NCBI GenBank assembly: GCA_006538405.1
Contig: BJKQ01000006.1
Location: 372,001 to 436,000, forward strand
Source of the DNA: Hansfordia pulvinata
Taxonomy: Eukaryota; Ascomycota; Sordariomycetes; Xylariales
Length of the DNA: 64,000 nucleotides
Direction: 5' to 3'
Positions 9,791 through 20,846 of the stretch are shown here, one piece after another (position 1 is the stretch's first letter; every line of letters starts with the position of its first letter). The position numbers and the translations under genes were made by a program. A model generated the notes under the pieces. That model was not told the DNA's origin. It made no database searches and saw only the letters and a list, made by a program, of their open reading frames with translations.

Positions 9791-11573
9791 CCAGACTTCC
9801 TCCTTGCCGGGGATGGGCCGCGTTTTTTCTTTTGTGGTTATGGCCTAATTGAGTTGTTCGTAGACTCCTCTTAGTTCGACATCAGCCATGACATGGAGAG
9901 CGGCCAGTCTGACTGCGAACCACTTTTGTCCATACTGGGCAACATGTTCAGCCGAGCCTCCTTATGTTCACCTACGTGCCCTCTGCGGGGCGAAACATCT
10001 AGCCAGCTTCTCCCGAGCAGATCTGACTCAAAACTTCAAGCTCTTTCCGGGCCCCGCAGCACAAAGTAAATCCGAGATACCTTCAGTTATGTGTGGCTCG
10101 TTTCGTTATTGTAGACCCCAATGTTGAACACAAGCATTCTGTCCTGACCTAAACGTGGGGTTTCCTTATCGTTAGTCTTTTTGGAACGAGTCTCCTCCTG
10201 GCTTGGCCTTTTATATATATGTGTGTATATATAGACTCAATCTCCGCACCGCTATCATGGTTTTTAGCGGCCGTGGCGGCCGGCCCCAACAGCCGAGTTC
10301 GGCACTTCATTGCGGATAGATAAGTAGCTACCCACCTCTTATCTAGACCGTGGCCAAAAAGAATCCTGCAACACTCTCATCAGACTTTGAATCAGGGTTG
10401 AAAGCGGAGACCACGGGACACCGGCATGCCTTGTATCATGTAATGGGGCTCTGTGTATCCAATGAATGGGGCGGGGCCAGCCAGATACGAGTATCCGTGC
10501 CTGTTTATTGCCCGGGGGTCGCAGCCAGGACGGGCATTTTATGACATCTTGTGAGCCTCATGTGAGTCTACGTTCTGTACCTAACGTCAATACTGCCATG
10601 TCCGGCTTCTCGTTTTTGCGCAGCATGTAGCCAGTGACCTGGTTGAAGCATTTCCGCTTTGTGCCTACCTACCGATGCATTTGCCGAGGATGCTTACGTT
10701 CAATTATTGCAGGTATTCATTACTCCGTATACGTCAGATACATCAAATGTACATAGAGGTAACTACCGCTGGGGAAGCCTTCTTGAGGTACATAGATGGG
10801 TATATGTAGGTCCCCCGTCTTTCCGCCGCATTGGACCGAGGATAAGAGGCGACTATGGCCACAGCCCCGCCTCTGTGCAGACTGGTACCTAGGCACTCTT
10901 GAATAGAAGATCACGCGCACCTAAGGTATTGAAGAAATGCAGCAGTCACCACCTGCCGGCGCTTTTGTTTGTTATGAGGAATGACCCGGACCGACAATGC
11001 TGAGCTGGCCTCGAGGCGGCGGCGCGTCGGCGGCGCGTCGGCGGCGTCGACGGGTGAGGAGATAAGCTCAATCTCCACCTTCCCGGGGATCGACATCTCT
11101 ACCGAACGCTTGAAGATGAAGTGAGCTTATAGCTATCTGGCTATCATATGCCTCTCTGGGCGGAGTCCCGGCAGATCTCTGACTAGATTCTTACGGTGAC
11201 TGAGCACCCGTCGCGTCGCTGGCCCGTTGTGAGTGAGCATCATCAGCATGGCGAGGTCGGGCGTAAGCAGGAAGGCAACAGTTCCTCTCTCCGTTTGACC
11301 CCGTCACGGCCTTGCCAGGGATATGTCGCCGTCGCCACTATCAGGATGGAAACACCGCACCGCGGCGTGATGGATGCGGTTGCGGCGTCGGGTTCGGCTG
11401 TGTCTGGTGCATTGGCGTGGCACATAAAGGAAACACATTGCGCGCCTCTCGGAGAATCAACAGCCCACCACCCACTCTCAACGCACCGTCAAATCAACTC
11501 CTCGTCAGAGTACCACCTTCTCTACCAACCTCTTTTTGGAACAAAAAACCCCCCTTCCCACCAGAACCCCATC
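9791..11573. other. Intergenic region, AT-richer
   Basis: No gene seen. Contains an alternating TA/TG stretch (about 10211-10232), a TACGAGTA half-site at 10486-10493 and a duplicated gcgtcggcg block near 11024-11045. The last 150 bp have a cataaagg TATA-like box (about 11424) and C/T-rich leader sequence before the secreted protein. Confidence 0.6.
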
Positions 11574-11894
11574 ATGCGCATCTCCACCATCGCGGCCCTC
11601 TTCACGGCCCTGGGCGCGGGAACGGCCGCGGCCGCGGCGATCGGCGCCGGCGAGCTCTCCTCTTCCGACGTCGGCGGCGCCCAGTCGTCGCCCTCGTTCA
11701 GCGAGCCGCGCGATGCGGTGCCGAGAGACCTCACGGCGCGAGACGGAGACGACAGCATGTGCGGTAAAAAGTGCAACCCGGCCAACGGCGACGCGGACTG
11801 CGCGCACGACCCGGTGTGCACAAAGTGCTTGCGACACAAGTCCGGATTCTTCGGCTTTGCCTGCGCCAGGCCCAACGGAGGCTGGCATCCTTGA
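11574..11894 (+). CDS. Small secreted cysteine-rich protein, effector-like, 106 residues
   Basis: Single exon. MRISTIAALFTALGAGTAAAAA is a signal peptide; then a Ser/Gly spacer and an EPRDAVPRDLTARDGDD segment with several Arg-Asp sites that resemble a processed pro-region. The C-terminal 46 residues hold six cysteines: CGKKC, DADC, DPVCTKC and FACARP. The spacing suggests a compact disulfide-knot domain. No enzyme motif is present. Size, secretion, six cysteines, a possible pro-peptide and a TATA-type promoter match fungal effectors or antimicrobial peptides; I cannot assign a named family. It is convergent with the Zn2Cys6 regulator gene. Confidence 0.75.
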   Translation: MRISTIAALFTALGAGTAAAAAIGAGELSSSDVGGAQSSPSFSEPRDAVPRDLTARDGDDSMCGKKCNPANGDADCAHDPVCTKCLRHKSGFFGFACARPNGGWHP

Positions 11895-12303
11895 TTGGTT
11901 GGAGGATAGCCCCGTCGTCTCTTTGCTGTGTCTGTCTCTGCCTCTCTCTCTCTGTGTGTGTGTCCCTTACACCCCCCCCCTCTCTCTCTCTCTGTCTCTC
12001 TCCCTCTCGCGCGCGCGCTCGCTCGCCACAGGATGAACCGCAGAGAGCACCATGAAAATATAGAATATAAAATATAGAATACAGAATCACGTTCGCTCCT
12101 CAGTCCCACCAGACCCGTGAATCCACACCGACAAGACCAACACCCCTAGATCTCAATGTCACCAAGAGCCATGAGAACTCGGACACGGCTTCCATGGGAT
12201 CTATGCGGCCGTAAGGGGAGGCGCCCGGCCGACCTGCCGCCACTTTATCCCGACCGCCGCCCCACTCCCGCATCGCCCCCGCGCTGCCTCTCATCTTCCT
12301 CTC
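11895..12303. other. Convergent 3' region with CT/GT and CG microsatellite
   Basis: From about 11936 to 12025 the plus strand is nearly pure C/T with short GT and CG runs (ctctctctctgtgtgtgt, cgcgcgcgctcgctcg). It lies just after the secreted protein stop, so it is probably 3' UTR or spacer. A short taaaatatagaatac AT block follows at about 12060-12085. No gene seen. Confidence 0.6.
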
Positions 12304-15159
12304 TCAGTAGAACGACGTGTCCCACGGGAACCCGGTGGGCATGGCGAACAGGTCGTCCAGGCTCTCCGTGAACGACGCCTGCTGCCGGCCCCCGAGCCCG
12401 TCGTAGAACAGCAGCTGGTCTGCGTCCTGGTCCTGGTCCTGGTCCGCCGCCACCGCGGTGAACTGGGACCAGCCCGCGCCGGCGCCAGCGAGTCCACCAC
12501 CACCTCCCGCCGCCCCCAGATCTACCCCTGCGGCCTCGGGCGCCTCGCGGGTCGCGCCGATCGCGGTCCCGGTGGCGGCAGCGGCGGCGATGGTGGTGGT
12601 GCCCGCCGCCGCCGCCGCCGCCGCCCTCGTCGTGTCTTTCGCCTCCAGCCACAGCGCGCCCAGCAGCCGGGCGTACCTTGCGGCGACGTGGTCCGCGTCG
12701 GTGGCCGCGTCTTCGAGCCTGGCCACGAAGCGCCGCAGCAGGGCGGCGTTGTCGGCGTGCTGGTCCGGGGACACGGCGCCGGCGATGAAGGCCTTGTGGA
12801 GGAAGACGGCCGAGTGGATCTCGTACCTGTTTTGTTTTTTTGGTGTTTCACACATCGGGATTGTCAGCTTTTGTCAAAGAATCCCGCCGAGACTTATGAT
12901 CGGGTGCGATGGGGCGGGAGTCAAGGACAGCCGTCCGTCTTTGTCGCCGGGGGAAGACTCGGTCGCCTTGCTGGATCGCCGGGTGAAGCACACATGTCGG
13001 TAGACTCACAGGTAGAACCGCGCGGGCATGTACCGCAGGTAGGAGGTGGGGTGGAGCTGGTCGACGGCGACGCGCAGGAGCGACTCGGCGGCCTCGACGG
13101 CGCGGTAGACGTGGCGGGCATCGGCGCTGGCCATGGTCGAGTTGGCGAAGATCTTGCGCGGGAGACCGCCGCCGCCGCCGTGGAGACCCGCGACCGCGGC
13201 CCCGCGCGCCGCCGGAACCCCTTCCTCGAGCGAGGCGCGGTACAGGACGGCCTGGAACGCGAAGGCGTGGACGTACAGTCGCAGGTACTCGCCCATGAGG
13301 GTGAGGCACGCGCGCAGGTGCGGGGCCAGTTGCACGACGCTGCTGCCGCTGCCCGCCGCCGACCGCCGCCGCCGCCACTGCGTCCCGAGCCCGAGCCCGA
13401 GCCAGAGATCCAGGCCTCGGCCCAGGCGTCGGCGGCGCGGATGCTGTCGTCGATGTACTTTGTGTAGTCGCCGCGGGCCATCATCTCGCGGGTGCGGGGG
13501 CGGGAGGCGAAGAGGATGTCGTGGGCGTTGCCGAAGAGGGTGGTCAGCTCGATCTGCGCCTGGACCATGGAGGCCAGGTCGTCTTCCGAGGCGTGGCGGG
13601 CCTGCAGGGAGGGGAAGTGGGCGGCGGTCAGGCGGGCGGACAGCGCGGGGCCGCGGCACCAGAAGGCCTGGCCCATGCGGATGGAGATCTGGCGGTCGCA
13701 GAGGTATGTGACTTTTGGGGGGTTGGAGGTTCTCAGTTGGTTGGTCGTGGAGTTTCCTTTGAGAATAGGTAGAGCGTGGTGAAAAGGGGGAGATAGGGGA
13801 AGAGGGCGGGGGGGGGGGGGGGGGCGGATGAAGATGGAAGAGGGAGAAAGAGGGAGAGAAACAAGATGACCGTTTGTCCACTCACAAGTCCAAGCCAGAC
13901 GCCTCCTTTCAGTCAACGCCGTCGAAGTAGAGCTCTTGCTCTTGGTTGAGTGCTCGTCGAAGCCGCTGTCCTCGAGGCGCAGCTGGTAGGCCAGTCGGAC
14001 GGCGAGGCCAATGATGGACCAGGCCGCCGCCTCGCCGCCGTCGTCCTGTCTCCCTGACCCGGCCGTGGACTCTGATACTGAGCCAGAAACGGAGACGGAG
14101 ACGGAGCCGGGGCCGGGGCCGGAACACGTCCACTCGCCCAGGAGGAGGAGCCCCTCGACGGAGCCGATGCGCTTCGTGCTCGGGGCCCCGAGGACCACGT
14201 CGAGAATCAGCGACCGCATGTAGCGCCAAACGGGCTCTTGGATGTCCGGGTGCTCGTCCTGGAAGTACCGCATGGCCACGATCAGGATGGCGGTGAGCAG
14301 GAAGGGCTCGTCCTTGGCGGTGCTGGGCAGGCAGGAAGGGAGCAGCACCCGCATCGACACGATGGGGAAGTAGTGGTGGTGGCTCTCTGCGTACCTGGAG
14401 GGGCACGTGTGGTGTAAGACAGTGACCAGTGAAGCTGTTACCGACTGCCCAACATGAAGTCGGGCGGCAAAGGGGGGAAATGGGCAGGAGACTCACTGCG
14501 CCACGAGCTTCTCGAGCAGATGTCGACTCAACGTGCCGTCTCGGATGAGCGGGTACGAGTTGAGGGCATCGTTGTCCTGCTGCGCCGCCGACGGAGCAGA
14601 TTCTCCGCCTGGATACGCTGGCCCAGCGGCACCAGCTGACGTCCGTCTATCTGGATTTGTCTGTGTCTGTGTCTGTATGAACCCAGCCGCAGACTCCCTG
14701 CGGTCTGTAGCTGTGGCGCTCGGGGACGGGTACGCGGCCGCATCGGCGTTGTTGCCGGCGGCGTTGGCCAGGATGAGCAGCGCGTCCGACGGGTTCTGGA
14801 GGCTCTCGTGAACATCTTCGGCGTCGCTTTTGCCCTGGTGGACGGGTATGGCCGCGGAGCCGTCGGGCGGCGTGTTGCTTGTGTCTCTTGCGCCGCGCCG
14901 GAACCGCGCATAGTTGCCGCCTCGCTTCGAGTCGGCCAGGACACAGTCGGCGCCCTCCAGAACACACTTTGCGCAGGGAGGCTTCCCCGGCTGGCCTTGC
15001 GAGTGGCTTGTTGTGCGTTCTCCGTCAGCCGAGACGCCGTGATAAGAGGGACCCTTAGTAGGGACGACGCGACGGGAGAACCTACAAGTCACATTTGGCC
15101 TTCTTGGACCGACATCTGACGCAGGCGCGGTACTGGCGGAGGCCGGTGCTGCGTGTCAT
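12304..15159 (-). CDS. Zn2Cys6 fungal transcription factor, five exons, one likely frame error
   Basis: Exons 15086-15159, 14497-15006, 13886-14394, 13010-13711 and 12304-12826. The N-terminus RACVRCRSKKAKCD plus KPPCAKCVLEGADC forms a binuclear zinc cluster split by the first intron (donor GTAGGT, acceptor CAACAAG; the exact acceptor is my best fit). A middle region with LTAILIVAMRYFQDEHPD and YLCDRQISIRMGQAFW matches the fungal-specific TF domain of regulators of this class, and the protein ends FAMPTGFPWDTSFY. In exon 4 the frame before about 13400 (DDSIRAADAWAEAW) and after about 13340 (QLAPHLRACLTLMGEYL) differ by one base across a GAGCCC/GGC low-complexity stretch. Intron 3 contains a run of about 17 G. 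It likely controls its divergent neighbour, by proximity only. Confidence 0.82.
13808..13824. repeat. Poly-G run of about 17 in an intron of the regulator gene
   Basis: Uninterrupted G run on the plus strand (poly-C in the transcript) inside the intron between exons 3 and 4. It is a spot where sequencing length errors are expected. Confidence 0.8.
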
Positions 15160-15411
15160 CTGTGGTCTCGAGATGACGACAACAGCGACGGCGACGGCGA
15201 TGACGGCAGCGTCGACAAAGTGCCGTGATGTCTTTTCGGAACGCGGCTATAGTCACAAGTCGGGGCGGTTGTGGACGGCGACGGGCATTGTGCTGTGAGT
15301 CAGGTGGGCGGCACGGGACGTCAACGTACATCAAATCACACCAGGACATGCAGCAATAGAGCCTCTTATACGAGTATGCAAGGCATAGGTATTTGCATGT
15401 GTGGGATATGT

Positions 15412-15427
15412 AGGTAGGTACCTACCT
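15412..15427. promoter_or_regulatory. 16-bp perfect palindrome AGGTAGGTACCTACCT
   Basis: Self-complementary over all 16 bases, centred on GGTACC. It lies 253 bp upstream of the regulator ATG and about 610 bp upstream of the dioxygenase ATG. Related, less perfect GGTACC-centred sequences occur in other intergenic regions (for example near 33832, 37686, 44830 and 59011), so it may be a general promoter element rather than an operator private to this gene pair. Confidence 0.4.
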
Positions 15428-15806
15428 CCATGCGCATCATGTGGATTTGATCGATGTCAAGTCTGGTACATCGAGATCTGGTACACGTGCCGTATAATGA
15501 GGAACCCCCCCGCACCCCGCACAAACCTGGGGGCCAAAATCCTCCGGGTCCGACTGCCCTGCAACCCGCCACGCCCGCCTAGACTCTTAGTGGCTGTAGG
15601 GGCCCTGAACTTCTCCAGCTTGATTTCTAGAGGGGCCCCACGCCCCACGGAGACTCAATTGTGGGCTCGGCGGCTGTAGACGGAGCACAAAGCACATTGG
15701 ATCAAGCAAGGCAGTGGAGGCTTCTTTCCCTCCCACTGCTTCTCCGATGCCTCACTCCACCAAGAAGCAACAGCATCAGGTCTGCAAGTCGACACTGGCC
15801 GCTTCC

Positions 15807-15813
15807 TATAAAG
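15807..15813 (+). promoter_or_regulatory. TATA box for the dioxygenase gene
   Basis: TATAAAG, about 225 bp before the start codon, followed by C/A-rich leader sequence. Confidence 0.45.
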
Positions 15814-16037
15814 AACCCTCGCTACGATGACTACCATGGCACACGACGGAGAGAGCCATTGGATGGTTCCGCCTACTGCAAGACTCGCACTTACACTTGC
15901 ACACCCCTCCTCTCGTCAACGATTGATACCAGGTTGACACGACCTCGTCGCAGCTTACAAACTGCCCGTCACTTGCGGTAGCTCACCTGTACAGTACATA
16001 ATAGTCTTCCCATACTGGAACTGATCAAACCGTCACC

Positions 16038-17200
16038 ATGGCTCCCGGCCGCGTCTCTCCTGCCCCGGCCAATATCGCCGCCGACTCTCTCAAGACCAAG
16101 AGCAGCAGTCACGGCGGCGGCGGCAGCAGCAGCAGCAGTACGGAAGCTGATGGCTACGGCCAGTACCACCCGGCCGACCCAGCCACGTTGCGTCTCGAGT
16201 CCAACTACGGCCCCATGGACGCCGCCTCCATCGGCTACCTGCAGCCCACCGCCGCCGACACGCCGCTCGCCACCATGCACGAGCGCTTCGACCGCGACGG
16301 CTACCTCTTCGTCAAGGGCTTGCTCCCCCCAGGCCGTCCTCGACTGCCGCCGCGCCTACTTTGCCCACATGAGCCCCAGCAACCTGCTGCGCGACGGCAC
16401 CGACCCCGTCGACGGCATCTTCTCCGGCCGCGACCCCCGCAAGTACCTGCCCCCGGGCAACCTGCGGCGTCTGTTCGGCCTGCAGGGCGATGCGGACAGC
16501 GACGCCTACCTCGACCTCATGGTCTCGGCCCACGAGGCCGACTTCTACACCTCCTTCTGCGCCATCCCCGAGCTGCGCGCCTTTGTCGCCCGCTTCACCG
16601 GCTGGCAGAAGCCCCAGATGCTCCAGCGCACCATGCTGCGCGCCTTCGTGCCGGGCAGCGAGCTGACCCCGGTCCACTTCGACCAGATGTACCTGCGCGC
16701 GGGGCCCCCGACCAGCCTGACGGCCTGGGTGCCCATCGGCGGCGTCTCGCTCGAGGGCGGCGGCCTGATGTACCTCGAGGGCTCGACGGACATTGGCCGG
16801 GCGACCGAGGCCGAGTTCGCGCGCAACGCGGGCAACCTCAGCGACGAGGAGCGCGTCAGCGCCTTCAACCGCAACATGAGCGACGGCGGGTTCCTCAGCC
16901 GCGACACGGTGCGGTTCGGGGCCGAGGCGCGCCGCCGCTGGCTCCTCGCCGAGTACGAGGCCGGCGACGTCATCTTCCACAACCCGCACATGGTCCACGC
17001 CAGCTGCAAGAACGCCGACCCGGACGGCCGGTGCCGCCTGGCCACCGACGTCAGGTGGGTCGACTCGGAGAAGCCGTACGACAAGGTGAGATCCTCCTCT
17101 CTTCAACTTGTGATGATACTCTCTGCGAGATGATCGTGGCCGATGCTAATCTTCTGCGCAGCGCTGGATGAAGGTGTACAGGCCGTTGGATGGGTTGTAA
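16038..17200 (+). CDS. Phytanoyl-CoA dioxygenase (PhyH) family oxygenase, with +1 base in a C run
   Basis: Two exons (16038-17085, 17162-17200), about 361 residues. After a Ser/Gly-rich N-terminus the protein has the PhyH pattern: HERFDRDGYLFVKG, then HxD iron ligands H213/D215 in PVHFDQMYL, a LTAWVPIGGVSLEGGGLMYLE core strand region, the distal histidine (about 320) in HMVHASCKN, and the 2-oxoglutarate-binding arginine region CRLATDVRW. The tail RWMKVYRPLDGL comes from exon 2. The frame changes at six C (16325-16330): VKGLLP lies in one frame and AVLDCRRAYFAHM in the next, as if one C were surplus. PhyH enzymes hydroxylate varied small molecules; the substrate is unknown. Neighbours are a divergent regulator and a downstream permease. 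Confidence 0.82.
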
Positions 17201-18457
17201 AAGGGGCCGGGGTGGGGTCTTGTCAAGACACGTACAGCTTCCGTCTGGTGAGGGAGATGGGGGTTTCTGTATACACTGTCGTTATTTTTTTGGTTCGCGT
17301 ACACATACAGCATTTGAAACTGCAAGCTCTCCTCTGCATCTTCGGACGTCTCCCACCGCATGTGAGACGCCAACAGAAAGGCGTCGCTGGAAGGCGAAGT
17401 TGAAGGGGCGTGGTTCTCCTGAACGACGGCTTGAAGGCGGTGCTTCAACACCATGCATATTCACTGTCTGGATACTTGAGGTTAGGATGTTCACAAAGCA
17501 CGAGTCATGCAAGTCAAGCCACCGCCATCTAGTGGCAGCCAGGGTCTTGACCTACGGCTAACGTAACGCGTCACTAAGGCCAGATTCTCTTGGGCATGTC
17601 CGAGCAGCGTCTCGGCCTGCAGTCACAAGTTAGACATCACCTAAACCAACCCCCCAATACTAAGCGACTCGTGTCATACATAACTATCTCTTCCATGTAG
17701 GTGGTCAGAGTCCTGGCTTGAGAAGAAAGCTCAGCAGATCTACCCCTGTGAGCACAACTCCCGCCCTGGCTGCTTTGGCCTGGCCCACCACTGTCATGTG
17801 CCCTCTCGTTGCCCCGCTCGCTGCCCCGGGTCTTCGCGCACCTACTTGATGGCCAATTTGATTCTGGCCGACTCGCCGCCGGCACAGCACAGCCCCGCAG
17901 CGGGCGGTGGCTGGCCCTCCTCATCTATAGCCGTCTACAGCCCGGCCCTAGCGCTAGCGTCTCCCCGTGTGCCGTCTCTCCGTGTGGGCGAGATCGTTCC
18001 CCGTTCGACCCTCGTTCCCCGTCTCTACCCCGGACTGGAGACGCAAGCCCTGCTCCCCGGCCTGCTTTTACCCCAGGTCTTGGCCCTCACCAGAGAGAGA
18101 CTGTGGGGGAAGTGGGTACCTACATACACAGGGAAGATTGGTAATGGGGAGGCCCCTAGCCGTGTATGTCTTTGCCAGCGCCGCCGCGGACGCCAATCTG
18201 GCTCGCGGTCGTGGGCCGGGCCCTCCATCTATTGCCGGCGAGCGAGCGTGAGTCTGCATGTGTGGGATTGGGGCGCCGGCGCGAAGCTGCCCCGTCTCTC
18301 GGTATCCTCCATCTCCCGAGGGGTTCGCATGTATATATGAGCCGAGGAAGTAGTTCTGTTCGACGACCCGATGCGCGAAGCCGCAGGACGGGATTCGGTC
18401 TTGTCTTCTTCCTCCTCTGGTCCACCAAGTCGCTCTGACAAAAACAACTACAACGCC
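17201..18457. other. Upstream region of the permease gene
   Basis: No gene seen; open frames are short and overlap. A TATATAT box lies at 18332-18338, about 120 bp before the permease ATG, and a gggtacctac element near 18114. Confidence 0.55.
18332..18338 (+). promoter_or_regulatory. TATA box for the MFS permease gene
   Basis: TATATAT about 120 bp upstream of the start codon, in otherwise GC-rich sequence. Confidence 0.4.
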
Positions 18458-20846
18458 ATGGGGCTGCTGCAGAGGCTGATCCGCAACGAGGCGGCCCAGG
18501 CCGACCCGGCCGAGATTTACAACTACAGGATCGTCCTCATCACGCTCGTGGTCAGTTTGCGACGGTCTGGCTGGCGGCTCTGGCGTGGACTCTAATATGG
18601 CTCTCCGGGGGTCCCTTGCTAACCGCTTCACCTCTCCCTTTTTCTAGGCCTGCGGCGGAGCCCTGCTGTTCGGCATGGACATGGGCGTCATCGGCGGCGT
18701 GCTTACCATGGACACGTTCAAGCGGTAACTCCCCCACCCTCCTGTCCCACTGGTTCCCCTCTCCTTGTTCTTCGTCTTCCCGGCTCGAACTGACACAGCC
18801 GCAGCAAGTACGGGCTCGCGGACCAGCCCAAGGCGGCGCTGGCCAACCTCGAGTCCAACATTGTCTCGGTCATCCAGGCGGGGGCGTTCCTCGGCTCGCT
18901 CGTCTCGACCTGGCTGGCCAACCGCATCGGGCGGCGGTACGCGCTGATCGTCGTCTCGCTCATGGTGTTTGTGGGCGTTGCCATGCAGGCGGGGGCCAGT
19001 GGGTATATCGAGGTTCTCTACGTCGGGAGGTGAGATATAAACGTTTGCTCTGATGCTGCCTTGCCTAAGTACATGTAGGGGGGGAGAGAGAGAGAGGAGA
19101 AAAGAAAGGTTGCTGACGTTGAGAACCAACACCCAAACAGATTCGTCGCCGGCGTGGCCATTGGGATCGCCTCGACCGTGACCCCCATCTACATTTCCGA
19201 GAACGTCCCTCGGGCCATTCGCGGCTTGATGACGGGCACCTACCAGCTGTCCATCGTCACGGGCCTCACGGTGTGTTTTCCCCTCCACTCTCCATCTCAC
19301 AGTCCTCCTCCACCTCCGCCACCCCCTTACACCTTTATCTTTTGTTTTTGCGTTTCCAGAAAGGGGAGAAAAAAAAAAAAGACACGAAACGTAACAAGAA
19401 CACTGACACGCCAACCCCACGCCCGAAAAAAGGTGGCCTTCTGGATCAACTACGGCTGCCAGCTCGGCGCCTCGGGCGACGCGCAGTACACCGTGCCCCT
19501 GGCGCTGCAGGCCTTCCCGGCCGTGATCCTCTTCGCGGGGATGCTGCTGGCCAACGAGTCGCCGCGCTCCCTCGCCGCGTCCGGCCGCCCCGGCGAGGCG
19601 CTGCGCGTGCTGAGCCGCCTGCGCGGCCTGCCCGAGGCCCACCCGTACGTGGCGGACGAGCACGCGGGCATCCTGCTCCAGCTCGAGGAGGAGCGCGCTC
19701 TCCTGGTCTCTCCCTCCTCCTCCTCCTCCTCCTCCTCCTCCTCCTCGGGAAGCGGCAGCAGCAGCAACAGCAGGTCCGGAAACACCCTCGGGCTGCTGAG
19801 GGAGGCATTCGTGACGGTGCCCAGCTACCGCCGGCGGACGTTCCTGTGCATCACGCTGATGATGTGGAGCAACCTGACCGGCACCAACGCCATGACGTAC
19901 TACTCGCCGACCATCTTCGCCAGCGTCGGGCTGTCCGGCGCCGAGGTCGGCCTGCTCGCGACGGGCGTCTACGGCATCGTCAAGATGGTCTCGTGCGCCG
20001 CCTTTATGTTCTTCGTCACCGACAGCCTGGGCCGCCGCAGGAGCCTGCTGTGGACGGGGATTGTGCAGGTGAGGGGGCCTCTAGTCTTTACTCTCTCTTT
20101 CTCTCTCTCGCTCTCTGTCTCTGTCTCTCTTTAGTAGATACTCATCAGGTGTGCTTACCTACCTTGGGAACTTCAGGGAATCATGCTGTTCTACGTCGGC
20201 TTCTACATCCGATTCTCCCCGCCCGTTGAGGGCCAGCCGGTCAGCGCCGCCGGCTACGTCGCCATCGTCGCCATCTTCGTCTTTGCTGCCGTGTACCAGT
20301 TCGGCTGGGGCCCCGTCGTGTGGACATATTGCGCTGTGAGTAAAGAATCTTGAAGATGGGTTTCCCAGCGAGGAAAAGTCGAAGAAGAAGCGAATTCAAA
20401 GAAGAAAAAAAAAGGAGACACGAGATAACGGAGAAAAACTGACCTCGAGACATCCCCTTCCCCCCCAGGAAATCCCCCCAGCCCGCCTACGGGCCCTGCA
20501 GATGGGCATCGCGGCCGCGAGCCAGTGGCTCTTCAACTTTGTCGTCGCCAAGGCCACGCCGAGCATGTTCAGCACGCTGGGCGCGGGCGGCTTCGGCACC
20601 TACTTCGTCTACGGCTCCTTCTGCTTCGCCATGGTCCTGTTCGCCTGGGCGTTCGTGCCCGAGACCAAAGGGCTCGCGCTCGAGGCCATGGACGAGCTGT
20701 TCGAGAGGGACTTCTTCAAGGAGCGCTTCTTTGGCGGTGGCGGCAGGGCCGTGGGCGCCGACGTGGAGCCGGGCCGGGAGTCTGCGAGGAAGGGCTCGAT
20801 GGAAGCTTCGCACTCGGAGTGTGTCGAGAACGTGGGCGAGCGGTAG
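18458..20846 (+). CDS. MFS sugar/quinate-type permease, seven exons
   Basis: Exons 18458-18550, 18648-18724, 18805-19029, 19141-19270, 19433-20068, 20177-20335 and 20469-20846 encode 565 residues with the 12-helix sugar-porter architecture. Signatures seen: [17 protein letters not shown] in helix 1, NRIGRRYAL in loop 2-3, a [14 protein letters not shown] motif after helix 4, LGRRRSLLW in loop 8-9, [12 protein letters not shown] and the closing [15 protein letters not shown]. The EIPPARLRA and [12 protein letters not shown] blocks are closest to the quinate permease (QutD/Qa-y) branch, but the substrate cannot be fixed by eye. The central cytosolic loop has a tract of about 11 serines from a TCC microsatellite. 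It follows the PhyH gene on the same strand. Confidence 0.87.
19718..19746 (+). repeat. (TCC)n microsatellite coding a serine tract
   Basis: In-frame TCC repeats inside the central loop of the permease, followed by agcggcagcagcagc coding GSGSSS. Length is likely to vary between strains. Confidence 0.75.

Larger units (their letters stand above)
15160..16037. promoter_or_regulatory. Shared divergent promoter of the regulator and dioxygenase genes
   Basis: About 880 bp separate the two start codons on opposite strands. It holds a TACGAGTA half-site (15369-15376), a 16-bp palindrome at 15412-15427 and a TATAAAG box at 15807-15813 directed to the plus-strand gene. Sharing of one control region suggests co-regulation but does not prove it. 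Confidence 0.5.

Noticed and set aside
16325..16330. Programmed +1 ribosomal frameshift in the PhyH gene
   Set aside because: No known shift-site context or conserved out-of-frame stop, and seven similar breaks elsewhere in the window favour sequence error.
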